Assembly: GCA_024280945.1 (NCBI GenBank)
Contig: JAMXLO010000103.1
Location: forward strand, 35,555 to 99,554
Source: Acetobacteraceae bacterium
GTDB taxonomy: Bacteria; Pseudomonadota; Alphaproteobacteria; Acetobacterales; Acetobacteraceae
Length of the DNA: 64,000 nt
Reading direction: 5' to 3'
In this document: piece after piece, positions 50,782-59,966 of the stretch
How the letters are laid out: each line of letters begins with the position of its first letter
Position numbering within the stretch: position 1 is the stretch's first letter
The notes under the pieces: model-generated
Database searches by the model: none
What the model saw: the letters and a program-made list of their open reading frames with translations, nothing else
What the model was told of the DNA's origin: nothing
Translations under genes and position numbers: made by a program

Positions 50782-52011
50782 TCAGGCCTCGGGGGCGACG
50801 CCAACATACTTGAACTGGTGCACGACGTCGCCGATCGGATAGCTCTGGTCGTACTTCACCTGGAAGATCGATACCACTTTCGACTTCATATCGCCGTTGG
50901 CATCGAATGAGATATCGCCTTGCAGGGTGCTGAGATTGGTCGACTGGATTGCATCCCGAACATTCGCGCGATTGACCGGTTTGCCCGACTTCGCCACGCG
51001 CTCGATCGCATCGAAGATGACCTGCGTGGCGTCATAGTAAGTGATCGAGTAGTCCGCTGGCTGCTTGCCCATCTTGGCGACGAACCTTTCCACCCAGGGC
51101 CTGACACTCGGCTCGTCCAGTACATGTGCGGCGGCCGAGGTGGCGTACCAGCCTTGAACCGCGGGCACTCCGCCGCCGGTAAGCATATCGGGCGTATGCA
51201 CGCCGTCGCCACCGCCCTTCACGACGTCGGGCAAGATGTCGTACGATTGCTTCACCACCTTGGCACCTGCCAGCGGATCGCCGCCGTAATACAACGCTTG
51301 CGTCCCCAGGCTTTTGGCTTTGGTGAGTACGGCTGTGTAATCGGCATTCAACGGGTCCAGCCGGTCGCGGATCAACACCGTCATGCCCTTTTTCGCAGCC
51401 TGGGCCGCGAACTTGTCCGCCATGCCGACGCCGTATGCACCACTGTCATCCAGCACCACGACCTTTTGGATCTTCAGTGTCTCACTGAAGTAGTTGGCCA
51501 GATTGGGCCCCTGATAGGCGTCGGTGGTGACGGTGCGAAAGAAGACGGGCGGTCCGGCGGGTCGATAAATCGATGCGAACTTCGGATCGGTGAGGTCGGG
51601 ATTGGTTGCACTGCCGCTGATCGTCGCCATGCCGCCTTGGCTGTAGATCGGGCTCGCGGCTTTCGCCGAACCGCTGTTCAGCGGCCCCACTGCTGCGATC
51701 ACAGAAGCATCCTGCAGCAGCTTGCGCGCATTGGTTGCTGCCAGCGCCGGATCATACTGACCGGTCGTGGGGGATGCGTCATCGAAGCTGACGTCGTGCA
51801 GCCGGTACCCGGCGACACCGCCCTTCTCGTTGGCTTCGGCGATCGCAAACAGCACGGCATCGCGCACCTGTCCGGCCTGCAATGCGAGCGTGCCGGTAAG
51901 TGGGAAGGTCATGCCGATGGCCAGGTCCTTTTGCTGCGCCTGCACAGTTCGTATGACCGTCGGCGCAGAGCCCAGCAAAGCGATCGCGGCCCGACGTGAA
52001 ATGGTCCCCAT
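50782..52011 (-). CDS. ABC transporter substrate-binding protein, branched-chain amino acid (LivK) type
   Basis: A 409-residue type 1 periplasmic binding protein. I start it at ATG 52011, where a Tat-like signal MGTISRRAAIALLGSAPTVI opens; the frame to 52068 upstream lacks a signal. The mature part has IGMTFPLTGTLALQAGQVRD, GGVAGYRLHDVSFDD and VIAAVGPLNSGSAKAASPIY, the LivK/Peripla_BP_6 pattern. Ligands of this class go well beyond branched-chain amino acids and include aromatic acids and amides. No LivHMGF genes occur here. Co-transcribed with the LLM gene and divergent from the amidohydrolase gene (119 bp). Confidence 0.92.
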   Translation of the reverse strand: MGTISRRAAIALLGSAPTVIRTVQAQQKDLAIGMTFPLTGTLALQAGQVRDAVLFAIAEANEKGGVAGYRLHDVSFDDASPTTGQYDPALAATNARKLLQDASVIAAVGPLNSGSAKAASPIYSQGGMATISGSATNPDLTDPKFASIYRPAGPPVFFRTVTTDAYQGPNLANYFSETLKIQKVVVLDDSGAYGVGMADKFAAQAAKKGMTVLIRDRLDPLNADYTAVLTKAKSLGTQALYYGGDPLAGAKVVKQSYDILPDVVKGGGDGVHTPDMLTGGGVPAVQGWYATSAAAHVLDEPSVRPWVERFVAKMGKQPADYSITYYDATQVIFDAIERVAKSGKPVNRANVRDAIQSTNLSTLQGDISFDANGDMKSKVVSIFQVKYDQSYPIGDVVHQFKYVGVAPEA

Positions 52012-52130
52012 TGTGAAGTCCTCTTTCCTGTCTTTGCACCATAGCAGCGTTGGCGGCAGAACGGCCATGCGCGGCTTTCCAAGCCGCGGAGGCCATGGTA
52101 CAGACCGGTGACACCGAAACGGGAAGTCCG

Positions 52131-53642
52131 ATGAACGACGTGAACACCAGCGTGCTCAAGACGCGCGTCATCGAGCTGGTGAATGAACACGCAAAGCTCG
52201 CGCAGGTGATCAACGACAGTCTGTTCTCGTTCGGCGAACTTGGTTTCCACGAGGTGGAGACGTCGAGATATCTGACGGCCACGCTGGAGCGCCACGGCTT
52301 CAAAGTGGAACGTGGCGTCGCCGGGATGCCAACCGGATGGGTCGCGCGCTGGGGCTCCGGTGGACCGGTGATCGCACTCGGCAGTGACACCGATGCGCTG
52401 CCGAACGTTTCGCAAAAGCCTGGCGTGGCCTATCACGAGCCGCTGGTGGAAGGCGGTCCTGGCCACGGCGAGGGGCACAATTCGGGCCAGGCGGTCAACA
52501 TCGCCGCGGCACTGGCGTTGAAAGAGCTGATGCAGAATGAAGGCCTTCCCGGCACGCTGGTGCTCTGGCCGGGGATTGCCGAAGAGCTGCTGGCTGGCAA
52601 GGCGTTCCAGGTGCGCGACGGCCTGTTCAACGATGTCGATGCGGTGCTGTTTACCCACGTCGGCGCCAATCTGGAAACCGGCTGGGGCGAGGTGCGTGGC
52701 GCAGGCGGCCTGATCTCCGTTGAGTATGCGTTCCATGGCGCATCGGCGCACGCTGCCGCGGCACCTTGGCGCGGGCGTAGCGCACTCGATGCTGTCGAAC
52801 TGATGAACATGGGCTGGAACGTTCGCCGCGAGCATCTGCGACCGGAGCAGCGCTCGCACTACATCATCACCTATGGTGGCGAACAGCCGAACGTTGTGCC
52901 GGCGCTGGCGAAGGTCTGGTACTACATCCGCGAAACCGACGTGGAGAACGTGCGCAAGAACTTCGGTATCTGCAATCGCATCGCCGACGGCGCAGCGATG
53001 ATGACGGATACCGAGGTGACCCGGCGCGTTCTCGGTGCATCCTGGCCGCGGCACTACAATCGGGTGCTGGCGGAGACGCTGCAACGCAACATCGAGCGGA
53101 TCGGCGTGCCGGAGTGGACCGAGGATGACAATGCCTTCGCCCGCGCCGTGCAGCGCGCGGCCGGCGGTGAGCCGGTGGGATTGACCACGGAACCCGCGGC
53201 GATCTCCACCAGCCCGTTCAGTCCTGGCACCGATGACATCGGTGACGTCTCCTGGGTGGTGCCGACGGTGCAGCTTCGCTATCCCGCCAACATGCGCAAC
53301 CTGCCGGGTCATCACTGGTCCAATGCCATGGCGATGGCAACGCCGATCGCGCACAAGGGCGTTGTTTGTGGCGCCAAGGTGCTGGCAGCGACGGTGCTGG
53401 ATCTGCTGCTGAAGCCGGAACTGATCGCCGAAACGAAGCGCTACTTCACCGAGGTGCAGACCAAGGATAAACAATACGAGCCGTTCATTGGTCCGGATGA
53501 CAAGCCACCGGTCGACCTCAACAAGGATGCAATGGACAGGTTCCGTCCGTTGATGCGGCCGTTTTATTACCAGGCTGACAAGTACGATACATATCTGGAG
53601 CAGTTGGGCGTGAGCTATCCGCAACTGGAACGTCCCGCCTGA
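52131..53642 (+). CDS. M20 family amidohydrolase (AbgB-like) with Glu in the metal-ligand Cys position
   Basis: A 503-residue M20 metallohydrolase resembling p-aminobenzoyl-glutamate hydrolase subunit B, start ATG 52131 (MNDVNTSVLKTRVIELVNEH). Motifs: LGSDTDALPNVSQKPGV, then GHGEGHNSGQAVNIAAALAL, WPGIAEELLAGKAFQVRDGL. In most M20D enzymes this loop reads GHxCGH, with Cys as metal ligand; here Glu114 stands in. The second metal-binding part (GTDDIGDVSWVVPTVQLRYP, HHWSNAMAMATPIAHKG) is well preserved. Hydrolysis of an N-acyl amino acid or amide is likely. First gene of a four-gene plus-strand operon. Confidence 0.9.
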   Translation: MNDVNTSVLKTRVIELVNEHAKLAQVINDSLFSFGELGFHEVETSRYLTATLERHGFKVERGVAGMPTGWVARWGSGGPVIALGSDTDALPNVSQKPGVAYHEPLVEGGPGHGEGHNSGQAVNIAAALALKELMQNEGLPGTLVLWPGIAEELLAGKAFQVRDGLFNDVDAVLFTHVGANLETGWGEVRGAGGLISVEYAFHGASAHAAAAPWRGRSALDAVELMNMGWNVRREHLRPEQRSHYIITYGGEQPNVVPALAKVWYYIRETDVENVRKNFGICNRIADGAAMMTDTEVTRRVLGASWPRHYNRVLAETLQRNIERIGVPEWTEDDNAFARAVQRAAGGEPVGLTTEPAAISTSPFSPGTDDIGDVSWVVPTVQLRYPANMRNLPGHHWSNAMAMATPIAHKGVVCGAKVLAATVLDLLLKPELIAETKRYFTEVQTKDKQYEPFIGPDDKPPVDLNKDAMDRFRPLMRPFYYQADKYDTYLEQLGVSYPQLERPA

Positions 53643-53659
53643 CGCTGGGGAGGAAGAGC

Positions 53660-54619
53660 ATGGCCATCATCGTTGGGACCGGCGAATATCGCTACGAACA
53701 GATCGACGACTGGGCGAAGGTGCCCACTGGTTGGTCGCTGCAGGAAGTGGGTGCAGTCGGCGTCGACAGGCAGGACAACGTCTATGTGTTCAACCGCGGC
53801 GAGCACCCCATGATGGTGTTCGATCGCGAGGGCAATTTTCTGCGTGCCTGGGGCGAGGGCTTGTTCCCGCGCGCGCACGGTCTGCATATGGCACCGGACG
53901 ATACGGTGTTCCTGACGGACGATGGCGATCACTCGGTGCGAAAATGCACTTTGGATGGCAAGGTGCTGTTGACCCTGGGGACGCCCGGCAAACCGGCGCC
54001 GTTCATGAGCGGACAGCCGTTCCACCGTTGCACGCATACCGCGCTGTCGCCCAAGGGCGAGATCTACGTGTCGGACGGTTACGGCAACGCCCGCGTGCAC
54101 AAATATGCCCCGAACGGCAAGTGGCTGATGTCGTGGGGTGAGTCGGGAACCGAGCCCGGGCAGTTCAACCTCGTGCACAACATCTCCTGCGATCCGGATG
54201 GCTGGGTCTATGTCGCCGATCGCGAGAATCACCGCATCCAGGTGTTCGACGGCAACGGCCGCTACGAGACGCAGTTCAACAACCTGCACCGGCCATGTGG
54301 CATCTTCATGCCGTACTGTACATGCCCGATATGCTATGTCGGCGAACTTGGACCGGCGACGCGCACCAATCGCAACTATCCAAATCTTGGTCCCCGCATT
54401 TCGATCATCGACAACAAGGGCAATCTGCTGGCGCGTATCGGCGGCCAGCATCCCGGGACCGGCCCGACCGACTATATCGGTCCGCACGGGCTATGCGTCG
54501 ATTCGCGCGGCGACATCTACATCGGCGAAGTGTCGCGCACGCTGTGGCCGCAATACTGGGCCGATCAGCCGGTTCCAGATGGCGTCCGTTGCCTGCGCAA
54601 GCTGCGCAAGATCAGTTGA
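53660..54619 (+). CDS. NHL-repeat six-bladed beta-propeller protein (peptidylamidoglycolate lyase-like)
   Basis: A 319-residue protein made of NHL repeats. The repeats end in segments such as DRQDNVYVFNRGEHPMMVFD, PKGEIYVSDGYGNARVHKYA and DGWVYVADRENHRIQVFDGN, about 40-50 residues each, and the Cys-rich insert MPYCTCPICYVGE lies near residue 220. Relatives include the lyase domain of peptidyl-glycine alpha-amidating enzyme (PAL), which cleaves hydroxylated glycine adducts. No signal peptide is apparent. It follows the amidohydrolase by 17 bp with AGGAAG before ATG. A role with an amide-type substrate of the neighbour is plausible. Confidence 0.88.
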   Translation: MAIIVGTGEYRYEQIDDWAKVPTGWSLQEVGAVGVDRQDNVYVFNRGEHPMMVFDREGNFLRAWGEGLFPRAHGLHMAPDDTVFLTDDGDHSVRKCTLDGKVLLTLGTPGKPAPFMSGQPFHRCTHTALSPKGEIYVSDGYGNARVHKYAPNGKWLMSWGESGTEPGQFNLVHNISCDPDGWVYVADRENHRIQVFDGNGRYETQFNNLHRPCGIFMPYCTCPICYVGELGPATRTNRNYPNLGPRISIIDNKGNLLARIGGQHPGTGPTDYIGPHGLCVDSRGDIYIGEVSRTLWPQYWADQPVPDGVRCLRKLRKIS

Positions 54620-54628
54620 GGTTGCGTC

Positions 54629-55696
54629 ATGTCGTATGAGCCGAAGCGGTTCGACTTCTCGATCCCGGTTCGCGTAAACCTGTCGTCCGATACGCAGACC
54701 AAGCCATCGCGCGGCATGAAGGAAGCGATGATGGTGGCGGAGGTTGGCGACGAGCAGATGGGCTCCGACCCGACCGTATGGGAGCTGTGCGATCGCACCG
54801 CGGCGCTGCTCGGCAAGGAGGCGGCGGTGTTTCTGCCATCGGGGACGATGTGCAACCAGGTGGCGATCGCCACACATTGCCGCCCAGGAGAGGAGATTCT
54901 GGCGCACGAGTCCTCGCACATCCTCTCGAGCGAAGGTGGCGGGGCCGCGGCAATCGCTGGTGCATTGATCCTCGGCCTGAAGGGCGAGCGTGGCCAGTTC
55001 ACCGCGGACACGCTGGAAGAGGCGATCCGTCCGGTGTCGCGCTATTCGCCGACCCAGCGGCTGGTCGAGGTGGAGCAAACCGCGAACCGTGGCGGTGGTG
55101 CATGCTGGAGCGTCGAAGCCTTGCATGCAGTGACCAGGACTGCGCACGCGCATGGGCTGTCTACGCACATGGACGGAGCGAGGCTGATGAACGCCGCTGT
55201 GGCGCTGGGCGTGCCCGCGACCGATCTCACCGAAGGTTGCGACTCGGTTTGGCTGGATTTCACCAAGGGGCTCGCGGCGCCACTGGGTGCGGTGCTCGCC
55301 GGATCGCGCGATTTCATCGGCCACGCGTGGCGCTGGAAGCAGCGGCTCGGTGGGTCGATGCGTCAGGGCGGTATGTGTGCCGCCGCCTGCATCTACGCGC
55401 TGGAACACAACATCGACCGCCTGGCGGAGGACCACGCCAACGCCAAGGTGCTGGCGCGCGGCATGGCACAGATTCGCGAGATTACGGTGGAGATGCCGGA
55501 GACCAATCTGGTGTTCTTCGATACAGAGGGTACCGGCATGACCGCCGATGCATTCGCTGGCAAGTTGCGGCAGGAGGGTGTGCTGGTCTCCACGTCCGGC
55601 AAGTATCGTGGCCGCGCCTGCCTGCATCTCGACGTGACGGCTGCTCAGGTGAACGAGGCGCTGTCGGTGATGAAACAGGTGGTGAACGCGGCCTGA
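54629..55696 (+). CDS. threonine aldolase / beta-eliminating lyase family protein
   Basis: A 355-residue PLP enzyme of the low-specificity L-threonine aldolase type. Start MSYEPKRFDFSIPVRVNLSS, then SDTQTKPSRGMKEAMM, PSGTMCNQVAIATHCRPGEE and the PLP lysine Lys213 in LDFTKGLAAPLG. The enzyme splits beta-hydroxy-alpha-amino acids into glycine and an aldehyde; sequence alone does not say which. It begins nine bases after the propeller gene and overlaps the trmO start by one base. With the amidohydrolase and lyase-like genes it suggests a route that breaks down an amide-bound hydroxy amino acid. Confidence 0.9.
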   Translation: MSYEPKRFDFSIPVRVNLSSDTQTKPSRGMKEAMMVAEVGDEQMGSDPTVWELCDRTAALLGKEAAVFLPSGTMCNQVAIATHCRPGEEILAHESSHILSSEGGGAAAIAGALILGLKGERGQFTADTLEEAIRPVSRYSPTQRLVEVEQTANRGGGACWSVEALHAVTRTAHAHGLSTHMDGARLMNAAVALGVPATDLTEGCDSVWLDFTKGLAAPLGAVLAGSRDFIGHAWRWKQRLGGSMRQGGMCAAACIYALEHNIDRLAEDHANAKVLARGMAQIREITVEMPETNLVFFDTEGTGMTADAFAGKLRQEGVLVSTSGKYRGRACLHLDVTAAQVNEALSVMKQVVNAA

Positions 55697-56157
55697 TGGC
55701 CGAGTTCATCGCCCGCCCGATCGGCACATTGCACACGCCGTGGCACAGCGTCGCCGAATGCCCACGCAACGGACGGCAGCCTGACCCGGCACCGGTGTGC
55801 ACGGCGACGGTGTTGCCGGAGTTTGTCGAAGGCCTGCGCAGTCTGAAGGGCTTTTCGCATCTGATCCTGCTGTACTGGATGGATCAGGCCCGTGCGCCGG
55901 AGCTGGTGTTCACGCCGCCATTCGATACGGAACCGCGCGGGGTATTTGCGACGCGCGGACCACGCAGGCCGAATCCGATTGGGCTTTCCGTGGTGGCTCT
56001 CGATGGCTTCGCTGCACCGGACACGCTGAAGGTGCGTTACCTTGATTGCGTCGACGGCACACCGCTGATCGACATCAAGCCCTATCTAAAGACAACTGAC
56101 TGCGAACCTGACTCTGACATGGGCTGGCTGACGCAACATGCAACGCGGCGGCGCTAA
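55696..56157 (+). CDS. trmO: tRNA (N6-threonylcarbamoyladenosine-37-N6)-methyltransferase TrmO family
   Basis: A 153-residue protein with the TrmO/TsaA (YaeB/VirR) signature: FIARPIGTLHTPWHSVAECP at the start, and FATRGPRRPNPIGLSVVAL in the middle, with the SAM-binding Arg/Pro-rich loop. It ends DIKPYLKTTDCE, the family's D-x-K-P-Y motif. E. coli TrmO has an extra C-terminal domain; this shorter form matches archaeal/VirR-like members, so the exact substrate is uncertain. ATG 55696 overlaps the aldolase stop by one base. Placement in a catabolic operon is unusual and may be chance. Confidence 0.88.
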   Translation: MAEFIARPIGTLHTPWHSVAECPRNGRQPDPAPVCTATVLPEFVEGLRSLKGFSHLILLYWMDQARAPELVFTPPFDTEPRGVFATRGPRRPNPIGLSVVALDGFAAPDTLKVRYLDCVDGTPLIDIKPYLKTTDCEPDSDMGWLTQHATRRR

Positions 56158-56165
56158 CGTCAGCC

Positions 56166-56228
56166 CCGCGTAAGCGGGGATCCAGCACAGACGACTGGCC
56201 GCCAATGCGCGGATCCCCGCTTGCGCGG
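56166..56228. repeat. REP-like inverted repeat after trmO
   Basis: Arms of 18 bp at 56166-56183 (CCGCGTAAGCGGGGATCC) and 56211-56228 are inverted copies with one mismatch, 27 bp apart. It lies between convergent genes (trmO and acyl-CoA dehydrogenase), where it could end transcription from both sides. A TGAC motif flanks it on the right, as in the other element type. Confidence 0.85.
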
Positions 56229-56261
56229 TAATGACAGTGGGGCATAGAGCAGCTCGTTCCG

Positions 56262-57398
56262 TCAGACCGGGTTCCGTGCCACGAGTTGGCGGGCGATGAT
56301 GATGCGTTGCAGCTCGTTGGTGCCTTCGCCGATCACCAGCAGCGGGGCATCGCGATACAGCCGCTCGATCGGGAACTCGGTGGAATAGCCGTATCCGCCG
56401 TGCACGCGCATCGCCTCGGTGGCGTTTTCCAGCGCCGCCTCGGTGGCGAACAGCTTGGCCATGCCGGCTTCCATATCGCAGCGATCGCCACGGTCGTACA
56501 GCTCGGCGGCACGGCGCACGAGCAGGCGCGCTGCCTCGGTGCGGGTCGCCATGTCGGCGAGCTTCAACTGTATCGCTTGGTGCTGTGCGATCGGCACGCC
56601 AAATGTCCTGCGCACCTGCGCATACCGCAGCGACTCATCCAGCGCCGCCTGGGCGATGCCGACGCCGCGCGCAGCGACATTGATGCGACCCAGCTCCAGC
56701 CCCGACAGCGCGTGTTGCAGACCTCGGCCTTCGATCCCTCCGATCAGCCGATCGACTGGGACGCGATAGTCGTCGAACACCAGCTCTGCGCTATCGATAC
56801 CCTTGTAGCCAAGTTTCTCGAGTTTCCGGCTGACAGTGAAACCGGCACCTTTCTCGGCCAACAGCATGCTCATGCCACGATGCCGTGGCTCTGCGTTGGG
56901 ATCGGTCTTCACCAGGAGCGCGAAGCATGACCCATGAATGCCATTGCTGATCCAGGTCTTGGTGCCGTTCACAACGTAAGCATCGCCGTCACGTCGTGCC
57001 GTGACGCGGATCGCCTGCAGGTCCGTGCCACAGTCGGGTTCGGTCAGTGCCAGGCCGCCGCGCAGCTCGGCGGAGGCGAACCGCGGCAGGAACGCGCGCT
57101 TCTGCGCCTCGGTGCCATTGCGCTGCACGATGGCCGACATGATGAGATGCGAATTGAAGATGCCGCTCAACGACATCCAGACGCGGGCGATGCGTTCGAC
57201 GATGTCGGCGTACGTGGCGCAGGGCAGGCCCAGGCCACCAAACGATGCGGCGATCGTCGCACCGAACAGGCCAAGCTCGCGCATCCGCTCGACGATCGCC
57301 TCCGGATAGATGTCGTCGTGCTCCAGCCGATGCACGTGCGGCACCACATCGCGTGCGAGAAACGCGTCGATGGAGTCCAGGATATCGGTGTCGGTCAC
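56262..57398 (-). CDS. acyl-CoA dehydrogenase family protein
   Basis: A 378-residue flavoenzyme. FAD and substrate features: LRGGLALTEPDCGTDLQAIR, VNGTKTWISNGIHGSCFAL and, near the C-terminus, MRVHGGYGYSTEFPIERLYR with PLLVIGEGTNELQRI, whose Glu in the EGT segment is the catalytic base position of most members. The protein dehydrogenates an acyl-CoA at the alpha-beta bond, giving electrons to ETF. It overlaps nothing; the aldolase gene lies 17 bp upstream on the same strand, so the two are likely one transcript. Substrate is probably a short or branched acyl-CoA. Confidence 0.93.
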   Translation of the reverse strand: MTDTDILDSIDAFLARDVVPHVHRLEHDDIYPEAIVERMRELGLFGATIAASFGGLGLPCATYADIVERIARVWMSLSGIFNSHLIMSAIVQRNGTEAQKRAFLPRFASAELRGGLALTEPDCGTDLQAIRVTARRDGDAYVVNGTKTWISNGIHGSCFALLVKTDPNAEPRHRGMSMLLAEKGAGFTVSRKLEKLGYKGIDSAELVFDDYRVPVDRLIGGIEGRGLQHALSGLELGRINVAARGVGIAQAALDESLRYAQVRRTFGVPIAQHQAIQLKLADMATRTEAARLLVRRAAELYDRGDRCDMEAGMAKLFATEAALENATEAMRVHGGYGYSTEFPIERLYRDAPLLVIGEGTNELQRIIIARQLVARNPV

Positions 57399-57415
57399 GT
57401 TCGCCCGGCGACGTG

Positions 57416-58363
57416 CTACGCCGGCATCGAGCGCTTCTGGTGAGCGCGGCCGATGCGGGCGGTCTCCGGATTGTGCCCCGCAATGACGCGCACGCCTTCA
57501 TCCAGCCGGTGCACGATGTTATCCGGCGAGCACCCCTCCAGAAACGCAATATTGTTCCGTCGGCATGCGGCAAACACGCGTTCCCTTGCCTCGGCCATTT
57601 CCGGCGGATAGGGGTCGCGTTGCAGCGTGGTATAACCGAGCGACAGGCCCAGATCACCAGGTCCCATTTCGGCAAAGCCAAGACCCGGTACGGCACAGAT
57701 GGCATCGCAGTTTGCAATCCCCTCGGGGCTTTCCAGCTTGACGCCTAGCAAAAGCTCACCCTCGGGATTTAGCGGCCACGGATCGCAGCGCTGCATATAC
57801 TCCTGTTGCGACAGACCCCAGATCACCGCCGCGGTGGATTCGGAACCGCGGCCACGTGTGCCGATACCCAGCTTGCCATCACTGCCGCGCGGTGGCCTTG
57901 TAGCACCGCGCATGCGCTGCACTGGCGATGCGATCGTCGGATCGACGCCTGCAGCGTGATGCGGATACCGACATGACTCAACGAACGCACGCACGGCATC
58001 GGCAGTCTCAGCCTGGCAGAGCAGAATTCCGTGCACGCCACGACCAAGGATCTGGCGGAACTGCCAGGCATTGAAACGCACGTTTGCTTCGTCTGTGCCG
58101 TTGACCGGCGCCTCGACGATGACCGTTGGGCTGCGGTGGCCGGAACGCGTCGGCCCGCCAGCGACCATGCCATGCATGTACTCGGCGAGACCGGTCATGT
58201 CGAAGCAGCCATGCTCCATGCCAACATTTACGTAGTCGGCCCAGGTGCCAGCATCCTCGCGTCCCTGCGCCTGGGTGAGTACATGGCCACTATGCGGGCC
58301 ATCGTAATAAATTGCCTGGCCCTGAGACAACAGCTCGATCGCCCGGTTGATGCGGTTGGCCAT
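57416..58363 (-). CDS. HpcH/HpaI aldolase/citrate lyase family protein
   Basis: A 315-residue aldolase-type protein. ATG 58363 opens MANRINRAIELLSQGQAIYY; a frame to 58402 adds 13 residues without support. Metal-site features: LGVKLESPEGIANCDAICAV, FAEMGPGDLGLSLGY, with the family's Glu and Asp metal ligands. HpaI-type enzymes split 4-hydroxy-2-keto acids into pyruvate and an aldehyde, with a divalent metal. The neighbour acyl-CoA dehydrogenase suggests a route through a CoA thioester, but no pathway is clear. The protein lacks a signal peptide. Confidence 0.88.
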   Translation of the reverse strand: MANRINRAIELLSQGQAIYYDGPHSGHVLTQAQGREDAGTWADYVNVGMEHGCFDMTGLAEYMHGMVAGGPTRSGHRSPTVIVEAPVNGTDEANVRFNAWQFRQILGRGVHGILLCQAETADAVRAFVESCRYPHHAAGVDPTIASPVQRMRGATRPPRGSDGKLGIGTRGRGSESTAAVIWGLSQQEYMQRCDPWPLNPEGELLLGVKLESPEGIANCDAICAVPGLGFAEMGPGDLGLSLGYTTLQRDPYPPEMAEARERVFAACRRNNIAFLEGCSPDNIVHRLDEGVRVIAGHNPETARIGRAHQKRSMPA

Positions 58364-58436
58364 GCCGGTTCCTTTCACGCCGCCGGATACGCAATGCAGC
58401 ATGCTAGCATGCCGACCGCCACCTCTCTACCCACGC

Positions 58437-59966
58437 CTACTGCGTGCGAGACGTGCGCACCAGCAGCAACAGCGGCACGACGAGAATCGCGAGGACCAGC
58501 ATCAGCTTGAAGTCATCAATGTAAGCAATGATTCTGGCCTGGTGTGTCACCACCTCGTTGAGCATCGCAACGCCTCGCGCAGACTCCGTATTCCAGAAGT
58601 GAGAGACGCTACCCGTCTGCAGGGCGCGGTTGAACGGGCTGATGTCTGCTGCAATGAGAGCGTGATTGACCTGGGTATTGGTCTGCAGCAGTGCGCCTGT
58701 GACGGAAATTCCCACCGCACTGCCAAGGTTGCGCATCAGGCTGTAGATACTGGTGGCCTCGGTACGGATCGCCGATGGCAGTGTCGCGAAGGCGATGATG
58801 TTGATTGGGATTGCGAGGAGCCCGATGCTGAGTCCCTGGATAAAGCCAACCAGGATCACAGTCGATTGCGATATGTCCGGCGTCCACAGCGTCATCTCGT
58901 ACAACGCATAGGCACCGATCAGGAAGCCGAACCCGACCAGCAGACGAGCGCTCACCCTGCCCATGACACGGCCGCAGATCAGCGCCGCGATCATCAGACC
59001 TGCGCCGCGAGGTGCCAGCGCAATGCCGGCAGTCACCACGGGGTAATTCATCAGCGTCTGCAGATACGGCGCCAACAGCGCCAGCGACGCATACATGATC
59101 AATCCCATGATCGCATACAGAATTGCGCCGACAGTGAAGTTCCGGTCAGCGAACAACCTGGGTGACAGGAAGGGCCGTGGCGCAAGGCAGAACTGCACCA
59201 GGAACACGTAGAATGCCACGCCGGCAATGGACGCCTCCAGGACGATTTCGCGGGAATCGAACCAGTCCAGCGTTTCGCCGCGGTCGAGCATCATCTGGAA
59301 TGAGCCGATCGCCAGACTGAGTGCGGCGAAGCCGATCCAATCCAGTCTGGCGGTCCCGGTACGTGCGCTTTCCTTCAGGAAGGCCAGCAGGCCTATCGCG
59401 GTCAGTATCCCGAACGGCACGTTGATGTAGAACACCCAGCGCCAGCTGTAATTGTCGGTGAGCCATCCGCCGAGGATGGGCCCGCATATCGGCCCCATCA
59501 TGACGCCCATGGTCCACAGGCCCATCGCCTTGGCACGTTGTTCGGGCGGATAGAGTTCGTACATCACCGACTGCGACAGCGGCACCAGGGCGGCACCGAA
59601 CATGCCCTGGACCACGCGAAACACCACGATCTGGCCGAGCGTCTCTGCCAGGCCGCACAAAGCGGATGCCACGGTGAACCCGACGACGGCGGTCACAAAC
59701 AACCGGGTGCGGCCGAAGCGTGCGGAGAGGTAGCCGGTGGGCGCAGTCATAATGGCGGCCGCGATGATGTAACTCGTCAGCACCCAGTTGATTTCTTCCT
59801 GGCTCGCCGACATCGTGCCCTGCATGTAAGGCAGCGCGACATTGGCGATGGTGCTGTCGAGCGACTGCATCAGAGTGGCCAGCACGGTGCAGATCGTCAC
59901 GATCAGACGGTGCGATTGACTCACTGCGGTCGGCGCCGTCGCCGTTGTTGCGACCGTGGCCGACAT
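58437..59966 (-). CDS. DHA2 family MFS multidrug exporter (EmrB/QacA type)
   Basis: A 509-residue inner-membrane protein with about 14 TM helices. Early motifs: LATLMQSLDSTIANVALPYM and GYLSARFGRTRLFVTAV, the MFS motif A. VYEL-like loops follow the DHA2 pattern (MYELYPPEQRAKAMGLWTM). It exports hydrophobic drugs or toxic compounds using the proton gradient; the membrane-fusion partner EmrA is not in the window. Its start shares one base with the stop of the upstream MarR gene (TAATG), so both are controlled by the operator at 60433-60469. A divergent monooxygenase may make or destroy the exported compound. Confidence 0.94.
   Translation of the reverse strand: MSATVATTATAPTAVSQSHRLIVTICTVLATLMQSLDSTIANVALPYMQGTMSASQEEINWVLTSYIIAAAIMTAPTGYLSARFGRTRLFVTAVVGFTVASALCGLAETLGQIVVFRVVQGMFGAALVPLSQSVMYELYPPEQRAKAMGLWTMGVMMGPICGPILGGWLTDNYSWRWVFYINVPFGILTAIGLLAFLKESARTGTARLDWIGFAALSLAIGSFQMMLDRGETLDWFDSREIVLEASIAGVAFYVFLVQFCLAPRPFLSPRLFADRNFTVGAILYAIMGLIMYASLALLAPYLQTLMNYPVVTAGIALAPRGAGLMIAALICGRVMGRVSARLLVGFGFLIGAYALYEMTLWTPDISQSTVILVGFIQGLSIGLLAIPINIIAFATLPSAIRTEATSIYSLMRNLGSAVGISVTGALLQTNTQVNHALIAADISPFNRALQTGSVSHFWNTESARGVAMLNEVVTHQARIIAYIDDFKLMLVLAILVVPLLLLVRTSRTQ

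Noticed and set aside
51909..53624. 571-codon minus-strand open frame
   Set aside because: It is antisense to the M20 amidohydrolase and overlaps the LivK-like start; no motif.
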